This document shows positions 23,655 through 32,018 of a DNA stretch of 46,639 nt, piece by piece (position 1 is the first letter of the stretch; every line of letters starts with the position of its first letter). The stretch is from AG25 sp035604455 (GTDB lineage Bacteria > Gemmatimonadota > Gemmatimonadetes > Gemmatimonadales > GWC2-71-9): the NCBI GenBank assembly GCA_035604455.1, contig DATNIM010000029.1:1-46639 (forward strand), in the 5' to 3' direction. The notes under the pieces were generated by a model. That model was given only the letters and a program-made list of their open reading frames with translations, was not told where the DNA came from and searched no databases. The position numbers and the translations under genes are program-made.

Positions 23655-25264
23655 GCGAGCCCGAGACCCCAGCGTATCAGCGTGACCGGGAGCCCACCGT
23701 ACGCGAGCACGGCGTCGTGGAACGCGCGCAGCGTGAAGGCGCGGCCGGAGGCGGCCTGGTAGGCCTCGCGCAAGCGCAGCAACTCGCGGCGGCCCACGGC
23801 GTAGCAGAGGTTGTACGCCGGCTCGGCGCAGTACCGCCGCACCTCCGCCTCGGCGTGGGCTCGATCGAACTGCAGGTCCAACAGCTCGCCGACGGCTTGC
23901 TCGAAGGTCATGCCGCGCGTGTGCAGACCGACGTCGAGCAGCACGCGCACGGCGCGCCACAGGAGGTGGACGCGCTGGAAGAACATCTCCTCCTCCGACG
24001 AGTAGAACCCCTCCTCACCCATCATGTCCTCGCAGTACAGCGCCCAGCCTTCCACAGTCAGAGGCGTCCACAGGTTCTTGCGCACGTGCGACGGCTGGGC
24101 CTGAGCGTGCAGCAGGTGCAGATGATGCCCCGGATAGCCTTCGTGCAGAGCCGTCCCTGCAATCTCGAACCGACAATGGTCCCGCAGGGCGCGCTCCCGC
24201 TGCTCGGCCGAGAGCGCCCGGTCGGGCAGCGTCACGTAGAACCAGCCCGTGCGGTCCGCCGAGTACGGCCCCGGACTCTCGTAGGCCGCGAACGGGATGA
24301 TGGGCTCCATGAAGCTCGGTGTTCGCACGACCTCGAGCGGCGCTTTGGGGAGTGGGGCGAGGCGGCGGTCGATGACGAACTGCCGCGCCCGAGCCATTTC
24401 CGCGCCGTAGGCCGCGACGAGTTCGGTCTCGCTCGGGTGTTCGGCCCTGAGGCGCTCGACCACGGCCTGCCACCGCCCCCGCCCGTCGAGCCGGCGTGCT
24501 CGGGCGGCGAGGTCGGATTCCACTTCCTCCTTCAACCGGTGTCCATAGCGCCACAGCTCAGGCGCACTGTCCGGTAGCGCGTGCTCGAAATGGAGGCGAA
24601 ACGTGAAGTCGTCCTCGCCGAGCGCGAAGGCGTCCCCGCCCCGGTCTCGCCAGCGCTCGAGGTCCCGCTCGAACTGCAGCAGGGCCGCGACCGCGATGTC
24701 GGCCGCGGCGGCGAGGCGCGGGGCGAGTTCAGGTACGTCACCCGACAGGGACGCCGTGACTTCCCGAACGAGCGCGAGGCCGCCGGGCCCTACTTGGATG
24801 GCGGTCTCCGCAAACAGGCGCACAGGCTCGACCAACGCGAGGCGCGCATCCTCAAGGAACGGGGCGACGTCCTCGAGTCGCGCCGCGACGGCGTGCGCGC
24901 GTGCGGCCGCCGGGCGGTCCCGGCGCTGCAAGAGGAGGTGAAGCCCCGCGAACAGGTGGGACAACCAAAACCCGGGGTTCTTGGCCTGGGGCCGTTCGTG
25001 CTCGAAGCGACGCAGGGTGACGCGCACTTCGTTGAGGAGGGCGGTCCGATCGATCTCATCGTCGAGACCGTCGGTCGTCGCCTCTTCGAGCGCCGCGGCC
25101 AACGCCGTGAGCGCGGCGAGATGAGGTGCCAGGGCGGCCGGGCTGTATCGACCGAAGCGCTCGTCGTGCGTCGTCACGCCGGCCTGCGTCGCGGCCACCG
25201 GATCGAGGTGCCAGCGCAGGTCGAAGTACGATCGCTCAATGTCGCGGAAGTGCCCTACCGTCAC
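23651..25264 (-). CDS. DUF885-family putative metallopeptidase
   Basis: A 537-residue protein starting at GTG 25264, typical in length for DUF885. The signature HEGYPGHHLHLLHAQ (about residues 365-380) is a variant of the zinc-binding HExxH motif, and the downstream glutamates in VEGWALYCEDMMGEEGFYS complete the pattern. The early DPVAATQAGVTTHDERFGRY motif is also shared by the family. There is no signal peptide, so this member appears cytosolic. The family is presumed to be peptidases, without firm substrates. The MFS gene overlaps its end by 4 bases, suggesting a peptide-use function. Confidence 0.88.
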   Translation of the reverse strand: MTVGHFRDIERSYFDLRWHLDPVAATQAGVTTHDERFGRYSPAALAPHLAALTALAAALEEATTDGLDDEIDRTALLNEVRVTLRRFEHERPQAKNPGFWLSHLFAGLHLLLQRRDRPAAARAHAVAARLEDVAPFLEDARLALVEPVRLFAETAIQVGPGGLALVREVTASLSGDVPELAPRLAAAADIAVAALLQFERDLERWRDRGGDAFALGEDDFTFRLHFEHALPDSAPELWRYGHRLKEEVESDLAARARRLDGRGRWQAVVERLRAEHPSETELVAAYGAEMARARQFVIDRRLAPLPKAPLEVVRTPSFMEPIIPFAAYESPGPYSADRTGWFYVTLPDRALSAEQRERALRDHCRFEIAGTALHEGYPGHHLHLLHAQAQPSHVRKNLWTPLTVEGWALYCEDMMGEEGFYSSEEEMFFQRVHLLWRAVRVLLDVGLHTRGMTFEQAVGELLDLQFDRAHAEAEVRRYCAEPAYNLCYAVGRRELLRLREAYQAASGRAFTLRAFHDAVLAYGGLPVTLIRWGLGLA

Positions 25265-25537
25265 GCGCCCGGCTCCTGCGGCCCGCCTCGATCCCGCGAC
25301 GGGTCACCCGGGGCTGTCCGCAGGGGACCCCCAGGTGATCGAAATGCCCCGTAGCGGCACCGGCAGCGTCGCATCAAGGGCTAGTGTCGCCCGGGCGTCG
25401 TCTTGGGTCAAGCCAGCGTTGGGTTACGAGAGACGGGGTCGCGCGGCGTCTCCCCCCCCCGCGTTCGCACTGAGCTGCACGTGGCCCTGCCACGGATCGT
25501 CGGTGAAGGGAATAAACCCTTCGTCCCGGTTCGCCCG
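25265..25537. other. intergenic region with one hairpin
   Basis: The largest gap in the window (273 bp). It holds a perfect 6-bp hairpin, GAAGGG (25505-25510) and CCCTTC (25517-25522) with a 6-base A/T-rich loop, about 15 bp after the GMC oxidoreductase stop. It may end or stabilise that transcript, but no T-run follows. I see no gene, tRNA or repeat in the rest. Confidence 0.5.
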
Positions 25538-27214
25538 TCAGATCTCGCCGCGCCGCGCGAACTGGGCGATATGCTCACCAGCCCGGTAGGCCAACGCCTG
25601 AATCGTGCACGTCGGCTGGCCGCGGCCGGACGTCACGAAACTGCTGCCGTCACACAGGAAGAGATTTCGGACGTCATGGGTTCGATTGTAGCGATCCACC
25701 ACGGACGTTCGCGGGTCGTCGCCCATGCGGCAGGTGCCGAGCAGGTGCACCGCGAAGGTCGACGGGTTGACCGGGTCTGCCCAGGCCCGCCGCGCTCCCG
25801 CCGCCTCCAGAATCGCGAGCGCCTTGGCCTGCAGGAACCGCATGGTCGCAAGATCGTCGGGGTGATCCTGGTAGGTGAAGCGGAGCGCAGGCTGTCCCCA
25901 GTCGTCCTTGAGCGTTGGGTCGAGCGACACGGCATTGGCGGCGAGCGGGAGCGACGTGGTGTGGCACGCCGCGTACATCGTGCGGGAATAGGACTCCCGC
26001 AGCAATCGTTTGTAGTCCGCTCCCCAGGTCGGCATGTCGGGCCCTAGCGTGCCGATTACGCCGCCGAGGGCGAATCCCATGGGGTAGCCCGCGAAGCGGG
26101 CGTCAATACCGCCGCCGCCGTAGAACCCGCGCGCTGGATCTGCATCGTAGAAGTCATGGATCATGCGCGAGGCGGTGACGCTCTTCCACTCGTTCAGCAA
26201 ACGCTCGAAGGTACCGCCCGCGGTGCAGTAGCCGTTGAACATCAGGTACTTGCCGACGAGGCCGCTCGAGTTCGCGAGCCCGTCCGGAAACCGGTTCGAC
26301 CGCGACATCAGGAGCAGCCGTGGCGTCTCGGCGCCGTTGGCGCACACGACGACGGAACGGGTGCGCTGTCGCTGCTCGATCTTCTGCTCGTCGAAGTAGA
26401 TCACCCCCGTTGCCCGGCCAGTGCGCTCGTCGATCTCGATTCTGCGAACGTAGCTCTGGGGCCGGATCTCGCAGCGCCCTGTGGCTTCGGCGACGGGAAT
26501 CACGGTGTAGAGCGTGGCCGACTTGGCGCCGAACTCGCACCCAAACCCCAGGCAGAACCCACAGTGGTGACACGCCATGCGGCCGCCGAACGGCTCCGAC
26601 AGGATGGCGAGCGGCACCGGCTGGGGATGCAAGCCGAGCCGACGGGATGCTTCCTCGAACAGGACGCCCGAGGCCTTCACAGGCATGGGCGGCAGCGGAT
26701 AGGCGCGCGATCGAGGCGCGTCGAAGGGACCCGGTACGCCTGACACCCCGAGCTCCCACTCCGCCTTCGTGTAGTAGGGCTCCAAGTCGGCGTAGGTGAT
26801 CGGCCAGTCGGCGAACCCAGTGCCACTAATTGAGCCGTGGCGGCTCGCCTCGACGAAGTCGATCTCGTGGAAGCGCCAGTAGTTCGCCGTGAAGTGCACG
26901 CTTCCGCCCCCCACGAGCCTGGCGTACATCAGCCGGCCGGCGCCGCGTTTCGCCTGCTGGTCGGGGGTGGGCGCAAAGGTTTGCGGCTGGCGCTCGGGGT
27001 CGTTGACAATGCCATTGCGGAAAAAGTACTTGAACTCGTCGTGCTCGAACTGCTGCCGCTCGAGTCGCGGCCCCTGCTCGAGCACGACAACGGTGAGACC
27101 GGCTGTCGCCAGCTCCTTCGCCACGATCCCACCCGCCGCACCCGATCCGACGACCACGACGTCGACGAGGTCGCGGGGCCGGAACCGCGCACTCGGAGAC
27201 CCGCTCACGCGCAC
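25538..27214 (-). CDS. GMC-family FAD oxidoreductase (gluconate/sugar dehydrogenase large subunit)
   Basis: FAD-dependent alcohol or sugar dehydrogenase, 558 residues. The GTG at 27212-27214 shares a base with the stop of the small-subunit gene. FAD-binding GSGAAGGIVAKELATAG is near residue 23, and the C-terminal catalytic region is HLLGTCRMGDDP through DGSSFVTSGRGQPT and ALAYRAGEHI. A cysteine set C215, C218, C221 and C226 (CHHCGFCLGFGCEF) resembles the iron-sulfur region in bacterial FAD glucose dehydrogenases. The enzyme is probably periplasmic, exported folded with its small subunit. No cytochrome c subunit is next to it. Confidence 0.9.
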   Translation of the reverse strand: MRVSGSPSARFRPRDLVDVVVVGSGAAGGIVAKELATAGLTVVVLEQGPRLERQQFEHDEFKYFFRNGIVNDPERQPQTFAPTPDQQAKRGAGRLMYARLVGGGSVHFTANYWRFHEIDFVEASRHGSISGTGFADWPITYADLEPYYTKAEWELGVSGVPGPFDAPRSRAYPLPPMPVKASGVLFEEASRRLGLHPQPVPLAILSEPFGGRMACHHCGFCLGFGCEFGAKSATLYTVIPVAEATGRCEIRPQSYVRRIEIDERTGRATGVIYFDEQKIEQRQRTRSVVVCANGAETPRLLLMSRSNRFPDGLANSSGLVGKYLMFNGYCTAGGTFERLLNEWKSVTASRMIHDFYDADPARGFYGGGGIDARFAGYPMGFALGGVIGTLGPDMPTWGADYKRLLRESYSRTMYAACHTTSLPLAANAVSLDPTLKDDWGQPALRFTYQDHPDDLATMRFLQAKALAILEAAGARRAWADPVNPSTFAVHLLGTCRMGDDPRTSVVDRYNRTHDVRNLFLCDGSSFVTSGRGQPTCTIQALAYRAGEHIAQFARRGEI

Positions 27215-27804
27215 TATTTGCCGCTTCCCGTCACGTCGGCGTCATAGTCGCCGAACGGCGGCTCCCAGAAAAAGCGGTCCTCGAAACCGAGGATTCGCCA
27301 CCCCGCCTTGTCGCGATTCCCGCCCCATGACGGGTTCGCGAAGGTCCCCGCAATGGTGGCAAAGCGCATCATCTGAAAGAACGGGGTCTGCTCGACGACG
27401 CGGAGCAGCTCGATCTGCCGTTCCGAGGAGAGTGTCGCGAACCGGCCGACCCCGGGCCAACGGTCCCCGACTCGACGGTTCAGATCATCCAGACCGCTGG
27501 TAAAGTCGTCGCGTTGACCCTGCGCCCAGGTCGAGAGGGAATGGTCCAAGAACTGCGCGACGCCCGCCTCCCGCGCGCCCGGGAGATCGTCGGTCGGGAG
27601 GATCTGCGCCGAGATGGCGTCCACGTCGGCTGCCTGATCGACCGTGAAGAACTCCCACGCCTGCGCCCCCCGGCCCGCGCGGACGCGCGCGGCGTGGGCC
27701 AGCGACGCACCGAGCTTGCCTGGGTCGGTGGCGAGCCACGCCGACGCGAAAGCGCCGCACGACGCAAGGACGAACGCGCGACGGTGCATCACGTCTTCGA
27801 GCAT
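27214..27804 (-). CDS. gluconate 2-dehydrogenase subunit 3-type small subunit
   Basis: Small partner of the GMC enzyme, 196 residues from the ATG at 27804; an ATG at 27789 or a TTG at 27834 are alternatives. The N-terminus MHRRAFVLASCGAFASAWLA combines twin arginines with a hydrophobic stretch, consistent with a Tat signal that could carry the large subunit along. The core DAISAQILPTDDLPGAREAG and the end WRILGFEDRFFWEPPFGDYD are typical of the gluconate 2-dehydrogenase subunit 3 family. The two genes overlap at the stop (TAGTG). It is divergent from the M20 peptidase gene. Confidence 0.88.
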   Translation of the reverse strand: MLEDVMHRRAFVLASCGAFASAWLATDPGKLGASLAHAARVRAGRGAQAWEFFTVDQAADVDAISAQILPTDDLPGAREAGVAQFLDHSLSTWAQGQRDDFTSGLDDLNRRVGDRWPGVGRFATLSSERQIELLRVVEQTPFFQMMRFATIAGTFANPSWGGNRDKAGWRILGFEDRFFWEPPFGDYDADVTGSGK

Positions 27805-27971
27805 GCGGTTGCAAGTATGCCGATCCACGGCCAATCACGCTATAGAGCAAACGACAGCGCCCGACCCGAGCGGCTACGACAGTGGCCGCGGGTCGCTTCG
27901 TCCGTCAAGCGAGCGTTGGGCTCCCTCTGGCCCGGCCCTCCGCAACGGCGCAAGTTTGGAGCGCCCGCGCC

Positions 27972-29165
27972 ATGAATGACGCCATCGCCCGGCTGCTCGC
28001 CCACGAGCGAATCCGCGCCGCTCGCCGCCACATCGAGCGCGCCGACGAACTCACGTTGTCCCGACAGGCCGCCCTCTCCAGCATTCCAGCCCCGACCGGC
28101 GCCGAGGGCGCGCGCGCGCGACACGTCGCGGAGCTGTTCCGCGAGGCCAGGTTGCGCGACGTATCCGTGGACGAAGTGGGCAACGTGCACGGGTGGGCAG
28201 GCGCTGCGCAGAAAGACGGGGCTTCGCCGGTCGTGCTCACGGCGCATCTCGACACGGTGTTCGGCCCCGACGTCGAGGTCACGGTCGCCCGCCGAGGCCA
28301 GCGCCTCGAAGGCCCGGGGATCTCGGACAATGCGCGCGGTCTCGCGGCGCTCGTGGGGGTCGGCGAGGCGCTGGCGCGGGCACAGGTGCCGACCGCGCGC
28401 CCCATCCTTCTCGCCGCAACGGTCGGCGAGGAGGGAGCGGGCGATCTGCGGGGCGTGAAACATCTGCTGACGGGCCAGCGACCTCTCGCGCTGATCGCCC
28501 TGGATGGCGCAGGCCTCGAGCGGATCGTTCACCGCGCGCTCGGTGCCCGGCGCTACCGCGCCACGTTTCGCGGACCCGGGGGACATTCTTGGGCCGCCTT
28601 CGGTGTCGCGAACCCCGCGAACGCCGTGGGCCGCGCGGCGGCGCTGCTCGCCGACCTTCCCGCGCGCGTCTCCCCCCGCACCACCTGCGCTCTTGTGGGC
28701 CTGGGCGGGGGCGTGGGCTTGAACTCCATCCCGCCTGAGGCGTGGCTCGACGTCGACCTCCGCAGCGAGGACCCCGAGGCGCTGGCGCAGATCGACGCTA
28801 CCCTACGGGCGGCGCTCGAGCGGGCGCGGGATGACGAAAATCGCCGACGTGCCCGCGGCACGCCCGAACTCGCCCTCGCGGTGCAGCTCTTAGGCGACCG
28901 GCCGTCGGGCCTCACCCCGCTGGCTCACCCGCTCGTGCGAGTCGCCGTCGCGGCGAACCGAGCCCTCGGCCGCGATGCCGAGTTCGCCACTGCCTCGACC
29001 GACGCCAACGGCGCGATCGCGCTCGGGGTCCCGGCGATCGCGCTCGGCGCCGGCGGCCGCTCCGGGGACACACACCTGCGGACCGAATGGTACGAAAACG
29101 CGGACGGGCCGCTTGGAGTGTTGCGGGCGCTCCTCGTCGCCGCCGCGATGGCGGAAGTGCGTTAG
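27972..29165 (+). CDS. M20-family metallopeptidase
   Basis: Zinc peptidase or deacylase of 397 residues from the ATG at 27972. Metal-binding residues are in order: His92 and Asp94 (TAHLDTVF), Asp119 (GPGISDNARG), the Glu153/Glu154 pair (VGEEGAGD), and a late His in SGDTHLRTEWYENADG. The dimerisation domain is between (YRATFRGPGGHSWAAFGVAN). The pattern fits the peptidase T/ArgE/CPG2 group; the exact substrate is unknown. An open frame that continues 30 codons upstream adds low-quality sequence. Its stop overlaps that of the convergent short-chain dehydrogenase by 4 bases. Confidence 0.93.
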   Translation: MNDAIARLLAHERIRAARRHIERADELTLSRQAALSSIPAPTGAEGARARHVAELFREARLRDVSVDEVGNVHGWAGAAQKDGASPVVLTAHLDTVFGPDVEVTVARRGQRLEGPGISDNARGLAALVGVGEALARAQVPTARPILLAATVGEEGAGDLRGVKHLLTGQRPLALIALDGAGLERIVHRALGARRYRATFRGPGGHSWAAFGVANPANAVGRAAALLADLPARVSPRTTCALVGLGGGVGLNSIPPEAWLDVDLRSEDPEALAQIDATLRAALERARDDENRRRARGTPELALAVQLLGDRPSGLTPLAHPLVRVAVAANRALGRDAEFATASTDANGAIALGVPAIALGAGGRSGDTHLRTEWYENADGPLGVLRALLVAAAMAEVR

Positions 29166-29941
29166 TGGAAGCGTTGCTGCAGAAGCCGCACGACGCGGGG
29201 AACGAGCCCACGGGGTGAGACCCGCGGGGCGAAGGCGGTCAGCTTGTTCAGCGGCCCCGGCACGACCATTCGCCGACCGCGCGCGAGCCCCAAGTAGCCC
29301 GCCCGCGCCACGCTCGCCGCATCCATGATCCCGGGCATCCGGAAGAGTCGGGCAGACTGCATGCCGGAGACCGTCTGGAACTCGGTCGTCGTCGGCCCCG
29401 GGCACAGCACGGTCACACGCACGCCAGACCCGCGCAGCTCCTCCGCTAGGGCTTCGGTAAATGAAATCACGTACGCCTTCGTTGCGTAGTAGACGGCCAT
29501 CAGGGGTCCCGGGACGAACCCGGCGGTGGACGCCACGTTCAGCACTCCACCCCTACCCCGCGACACCATGGCCGGCACGAAGAGTCGGGTCAGCGCCGTC
29601 AGCGCCGAGATGTTGACCGCAATCATCCGTTCCACTGCGGCCGGGTCGCTGTCCGCAAACGCGCCGACCCGCCCGAACCCCGCGTTGTTCACGAGCACGT
29701 CGACCGACGCGTTGGGCAGCCGCGCCGCGAGGGTCCGGGGCGCCTCCCGATCCGACAGATCAAGCTCCACGGCCTCACACCGGACGCCGTGACGCCGGGT
29801 GAGATCTGCGCCGATTTCCTCGAGGCGAGCGAGCCGCCGAGCCACCAGCACCAAATCGTATCCCGCCGCCGCATAGAGCTTGGCGAACTCGGCCCCAATG
29901 CCGCTCGAGGCGCCCGTAATGAGCGCCGTGCCGGTGCTCAT
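29162..29941 (-). CDS. short-chain dehydrogenase/reductase
   Basis: NAD(P)-dependent oxidoreductase of 259 residues. The ATG at 29941 overlaps the peroxiredoxin stop as ATGA, and the upstream open frame lies inside that gene. Motifs: GASSGIG near residue 11, NNAGFGRVGAF, the catalytic Ser in NVASTAGFVPGP and YYATKAYVISFTEAL. The tail with KLTAFAPRVSPRGLVPRVVR resembles the DltE/YqjQ-like group. The substrate is unknown. It is the last gene of the efflux/TetR operon, which suggests a stress role, but this is inference. Confidence 0.88.
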   Translation of the reverse strand: MSTGTALITGASSGIGAEFAKLYAAAGYDLVLVARRLARLEEIGADLTRRHGVRCEAVELDLSDREAPRTLAARLPNASVDVLVNNAGFGRVGAFADSDPAAVERMIAVNISALTALTRLFVPAMVSRGRGGVLNVASTAGFVPGPLMAVYYATKAYVISFTEALAEELRGSGVRVTVLCPGPTTTEFQTVSGMQSARLFRMPGIMDAASVARAGYLGLARGRRMVVPGPLNKLTAFAPRVSPRGLVPRVVRLLQQRFH

Positions 29942-30417
29942 GCCGGGCCCGCGTGGCCGCGGAGCGCGGCGAGCGCTTCGTCGGGGTGTCGCGTCGGGTG
30001 CACCCACGATGAGTACACGTGGCGCACGACACCCCCTGAGTCGATGACGTAGGTGACGCGGCCCGGCAGAAAGCCGAGCGCTTCCTCCACGCCGTAGAGC
30101 CGTCGGACCGTCCCCTCACGATCGCTCAGCAGCGAGAACGCCAGATGCTCGCGCGCAGCGAACCGTCGGTGCGAGCTCACGGAATCGCGGCTCACGCCGA
30201 CCACGGCCGCGCCCGCCCCTTTGATGATCTCGCGCTGAGCCTCAAAGGCGCGGGCCTCGCGCGCACAACCCGGGCTGTCGTCTTTTGGGTAGAAGTAGAG
30301 GACCACCGATTGGCGACCGAGCAGGTCGCTCAGTCGGACCAGCGCGCCCGATTGATCCGGGAGGGCGAAGTCAGGCGCCCCCTCGCCGACCTCAAGCCGC
30401 CGGGCCACGAGAACCAC
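29938..30417 (-). CDS. bcp: peroxiredoxin, BCP/PrxQ type, single cysteine
   Basis: Thiol peroxidase of 159 residues reducing hydroperoxides in the cytosol. The peroxidatic Cys51 is in FYPKDDSPGCAREARAF. The resolving cysteine usually found five residues later (CTKEAC) is Arg56, and Cys51 is the only cysteine in the protein, so it must use a 1-Cys mechanism with an external thiol. GVSRDSVSSHRRFAARE and VRRLYGVEEALGFLPGRVTY are family motifs. The GTG at 30417 is 12 bp after the efflux pump gene; GTG 30408 is an alternative. Coupled to the dehydrogenase by ATGA. Confidence 0.92.
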   Translation of the reverse strand: MVLVARRLEVGEGAPDFALPDQSGALVRLSDLLGRQSVVLYFYPKDDSPGCAREARAFEAQREIIKGAGAAVVGVSRDSVSSHRRFAAREHLAFSLLSDREGTVRRLYGVEEALGFLPGRVTYVIDSGGVVRHVYSSWVHPTRHPDEALAALRGHAGPA

Positions 30418-30429
30418 CCGCGCGGCGGT

Positions 30430-32013
30430 TCAATGCGCCGCCGCGCCGCCGGGGAAACCCTTGCTACGGTGCATCAGGAGGAGCAGCGGCAACGACACCA
30501 CGAACGACGCGCCGAACAGCATGAAGAGCTGATCGAAGGACAGCATCAACGCCTGCGCCGTGACCTGGCCGTCGATGATCCGCAGCGCCTTCGCCTGCAA
30601 GAGCGCGGCCGGCGTCCCCTCGCTCGCCAGACGCGCCATGATTCCCGAGAGCCGCGCCTGCGTCGCGACGCTGTACTGCGTGATGTTCGCGATCAGGTCC
30701 GCGCGGTGGATCGCCTGAAACCGCTGGACTAGGGTGGCCGAGATGGCGATGCCTACGCTCCCGCCCAGCTGTCGCATCAGGTTGAAGAGCCCGGTGCCGT
30801 TCGGGATCTTGGTCATCGGCAGGTCCGCGAGCGCCAGGTTCGTGAGGGGCACGAAGATCAGGCCGAGCCCCACGCCGCGGAAGATCAGTGGCCAGAAGAA
30901 ATCGCTCATTCCGCTCTGCGTCGTGAAATGCGCGTGCTTCCACATCGACAGGGCGAACAGCCCCACCCCCGCCACGATCGAAAGCCGCGCATCGAAGCGG
31001 CCCGTAAAACGACCCATGACGGCCATCGTGAAGGCGCTCGCCAGGGCCCCGGGTAGGATCACGAAGCCCGTCTGCTCGGCCGTGAAGTTCTGGAGAGTCT
31101 GCAGATACACGGGGAGTACAAACACCGTCGCGTAGAGACAGACACCGAGGACGCCCCCGAACACGACCCCGACGATGAGCTGACGGCTCTTCAATATCCG
31201 GAGGTCCACGACGGGGTGTTCGGTCGTCAGCTCGTGCCACACGAAGGCGGCGAGCGACAGCGCGCTCGCCAGCCCGAGGGCCGAGACCTGGCGCGACTCA
31301 AACCAGTCCAGGCGCTCACCCCGTTCGAGCATCGTCTGGAGCGCGCCGATCCCGACCGCGAGGAGGAGCAGCCCGACGTAGTCCACACTCGCCACCCGCT
31401 GCTGGTAGCGCGAGTTCTGGATGAAGGTGAGCGTGAGAGCCAGGGCCAGGATGCCGAGCGGGATGTTGATATAGAAGATCCACGGCCATCCGAACGCGTC
31501 CGTGATGTAGCCACCGAGCGTCGGCCCCAGCGTCGGGCCCACCATCACGCCGACGCCGAAGATCGCCATCGCGGTCCCGAATTCCTCCCGCGGAAACTCC
31601 TCGTAGAGGATCGCCTGCGACGTGGAGAGGAGCGCGCCCCCGCCGAGGCCCTGGACGATCCGCCAGAGGACGAGCGCGACCAGCGAATGGGCGTTGCCGC
31701 AGAAGAACGACGCCACGACGAAAATCCCGATCGACCCGGCGAAGTACGGCCGGCGCCCGAAGAACGCGGACAGCCACCCCGTGATGGGGAGGATGATCAC
31801 GTTCGCCACGATGTACCCGGTCGACACCCACGCGATCTCGTCCAGGGTCGCGCCCAGGTTCCCCATCATGTGCGGGATCGCCACGTTCACGATGCTCGTG
31901 TCGAGCAGCTCGAGCACGGACGCGAGCGACACCGTCATCGCGATGATGTAGCGGTTCTTGTAACGGTCGGTATCGGCGCCGAACACCGGCGCCGTCATCA
32001 CGGCGGCGGTCAC
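30430..32013 (-). CDS. emrB: DHA2-type MFS efflux pump (EmrB-like)
   Basis: Proton-driven drug exporter of the inner membrane, 527 residues, with about 14 hydrophobic segments. The N-terminus MTVSLASVLELLDTSIVNVA carries the motif typical of the group. LSAFFGRRPYFAGSIGIF covers the loop between helices 2 and 3, and motif C is in FGVGVMVGPTLGPTLGGYI. The start may be GTG 32013 or ATG 31998. It lies 5 bp after the HlyD-type subunit and downstream of a TolC-type gene, giving a full tripartite pump. Expression probably depends on the TetR gene at the head of the operon. Confidence 0.94.
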   Translation of the reverse strand: MTAAVMTAPVFGADTDRYKNRYIIAMTVSLASVLELLDTSIVNVAIPHMMGNLGATLDEIAWVSTGYIVANVIILPITGWLSAFFGRRPYFAGSIGIFVVASFFCGNAHSLVALVLWRIVQGLGGGALLSTSQAILYEEFPREEFGTAMAIFGVGVMVGPTLGPTLGGYITDAFGWPWIFYINIPLGILALALTLTFIQNSRYQQRVASVDYVGLLLLAVGIGALQTMLERGERLDWFESRQVSALGLASALSLAAFVWHELTTEHPVVDLRILKSRQLIVGVVFGGVLGVCLYATVFVLPVYLQTLQNFTAEQTGFVILPGALASAFTMAVMGRFTGRFDARLSIVAGVGLFALSMWKHAHFTTQSGMSDFFWPLIFRGVGLGLIFVPLTNLALADLPMTKIPNGTGLFNLMRQLGGSVGIAISATLVQRFQAIHRADLIANITQYSVATQARLSGIMARLASEGTPAALLQAKALRIIDGQVTAQALMLSFDQLFMLFGASFVVSLPLLLLMHRSKGFPGGAAAH

Positions 32014-32018
32014 GGGCG

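Noticed and set aside
25265..25537. tRNA-like segment with GGTTCG in the largest gap
   Set aside because: No cloverleaf with acceptor and anticodon arms could be drawn; the only clear structure is one 6-bp hairpin.
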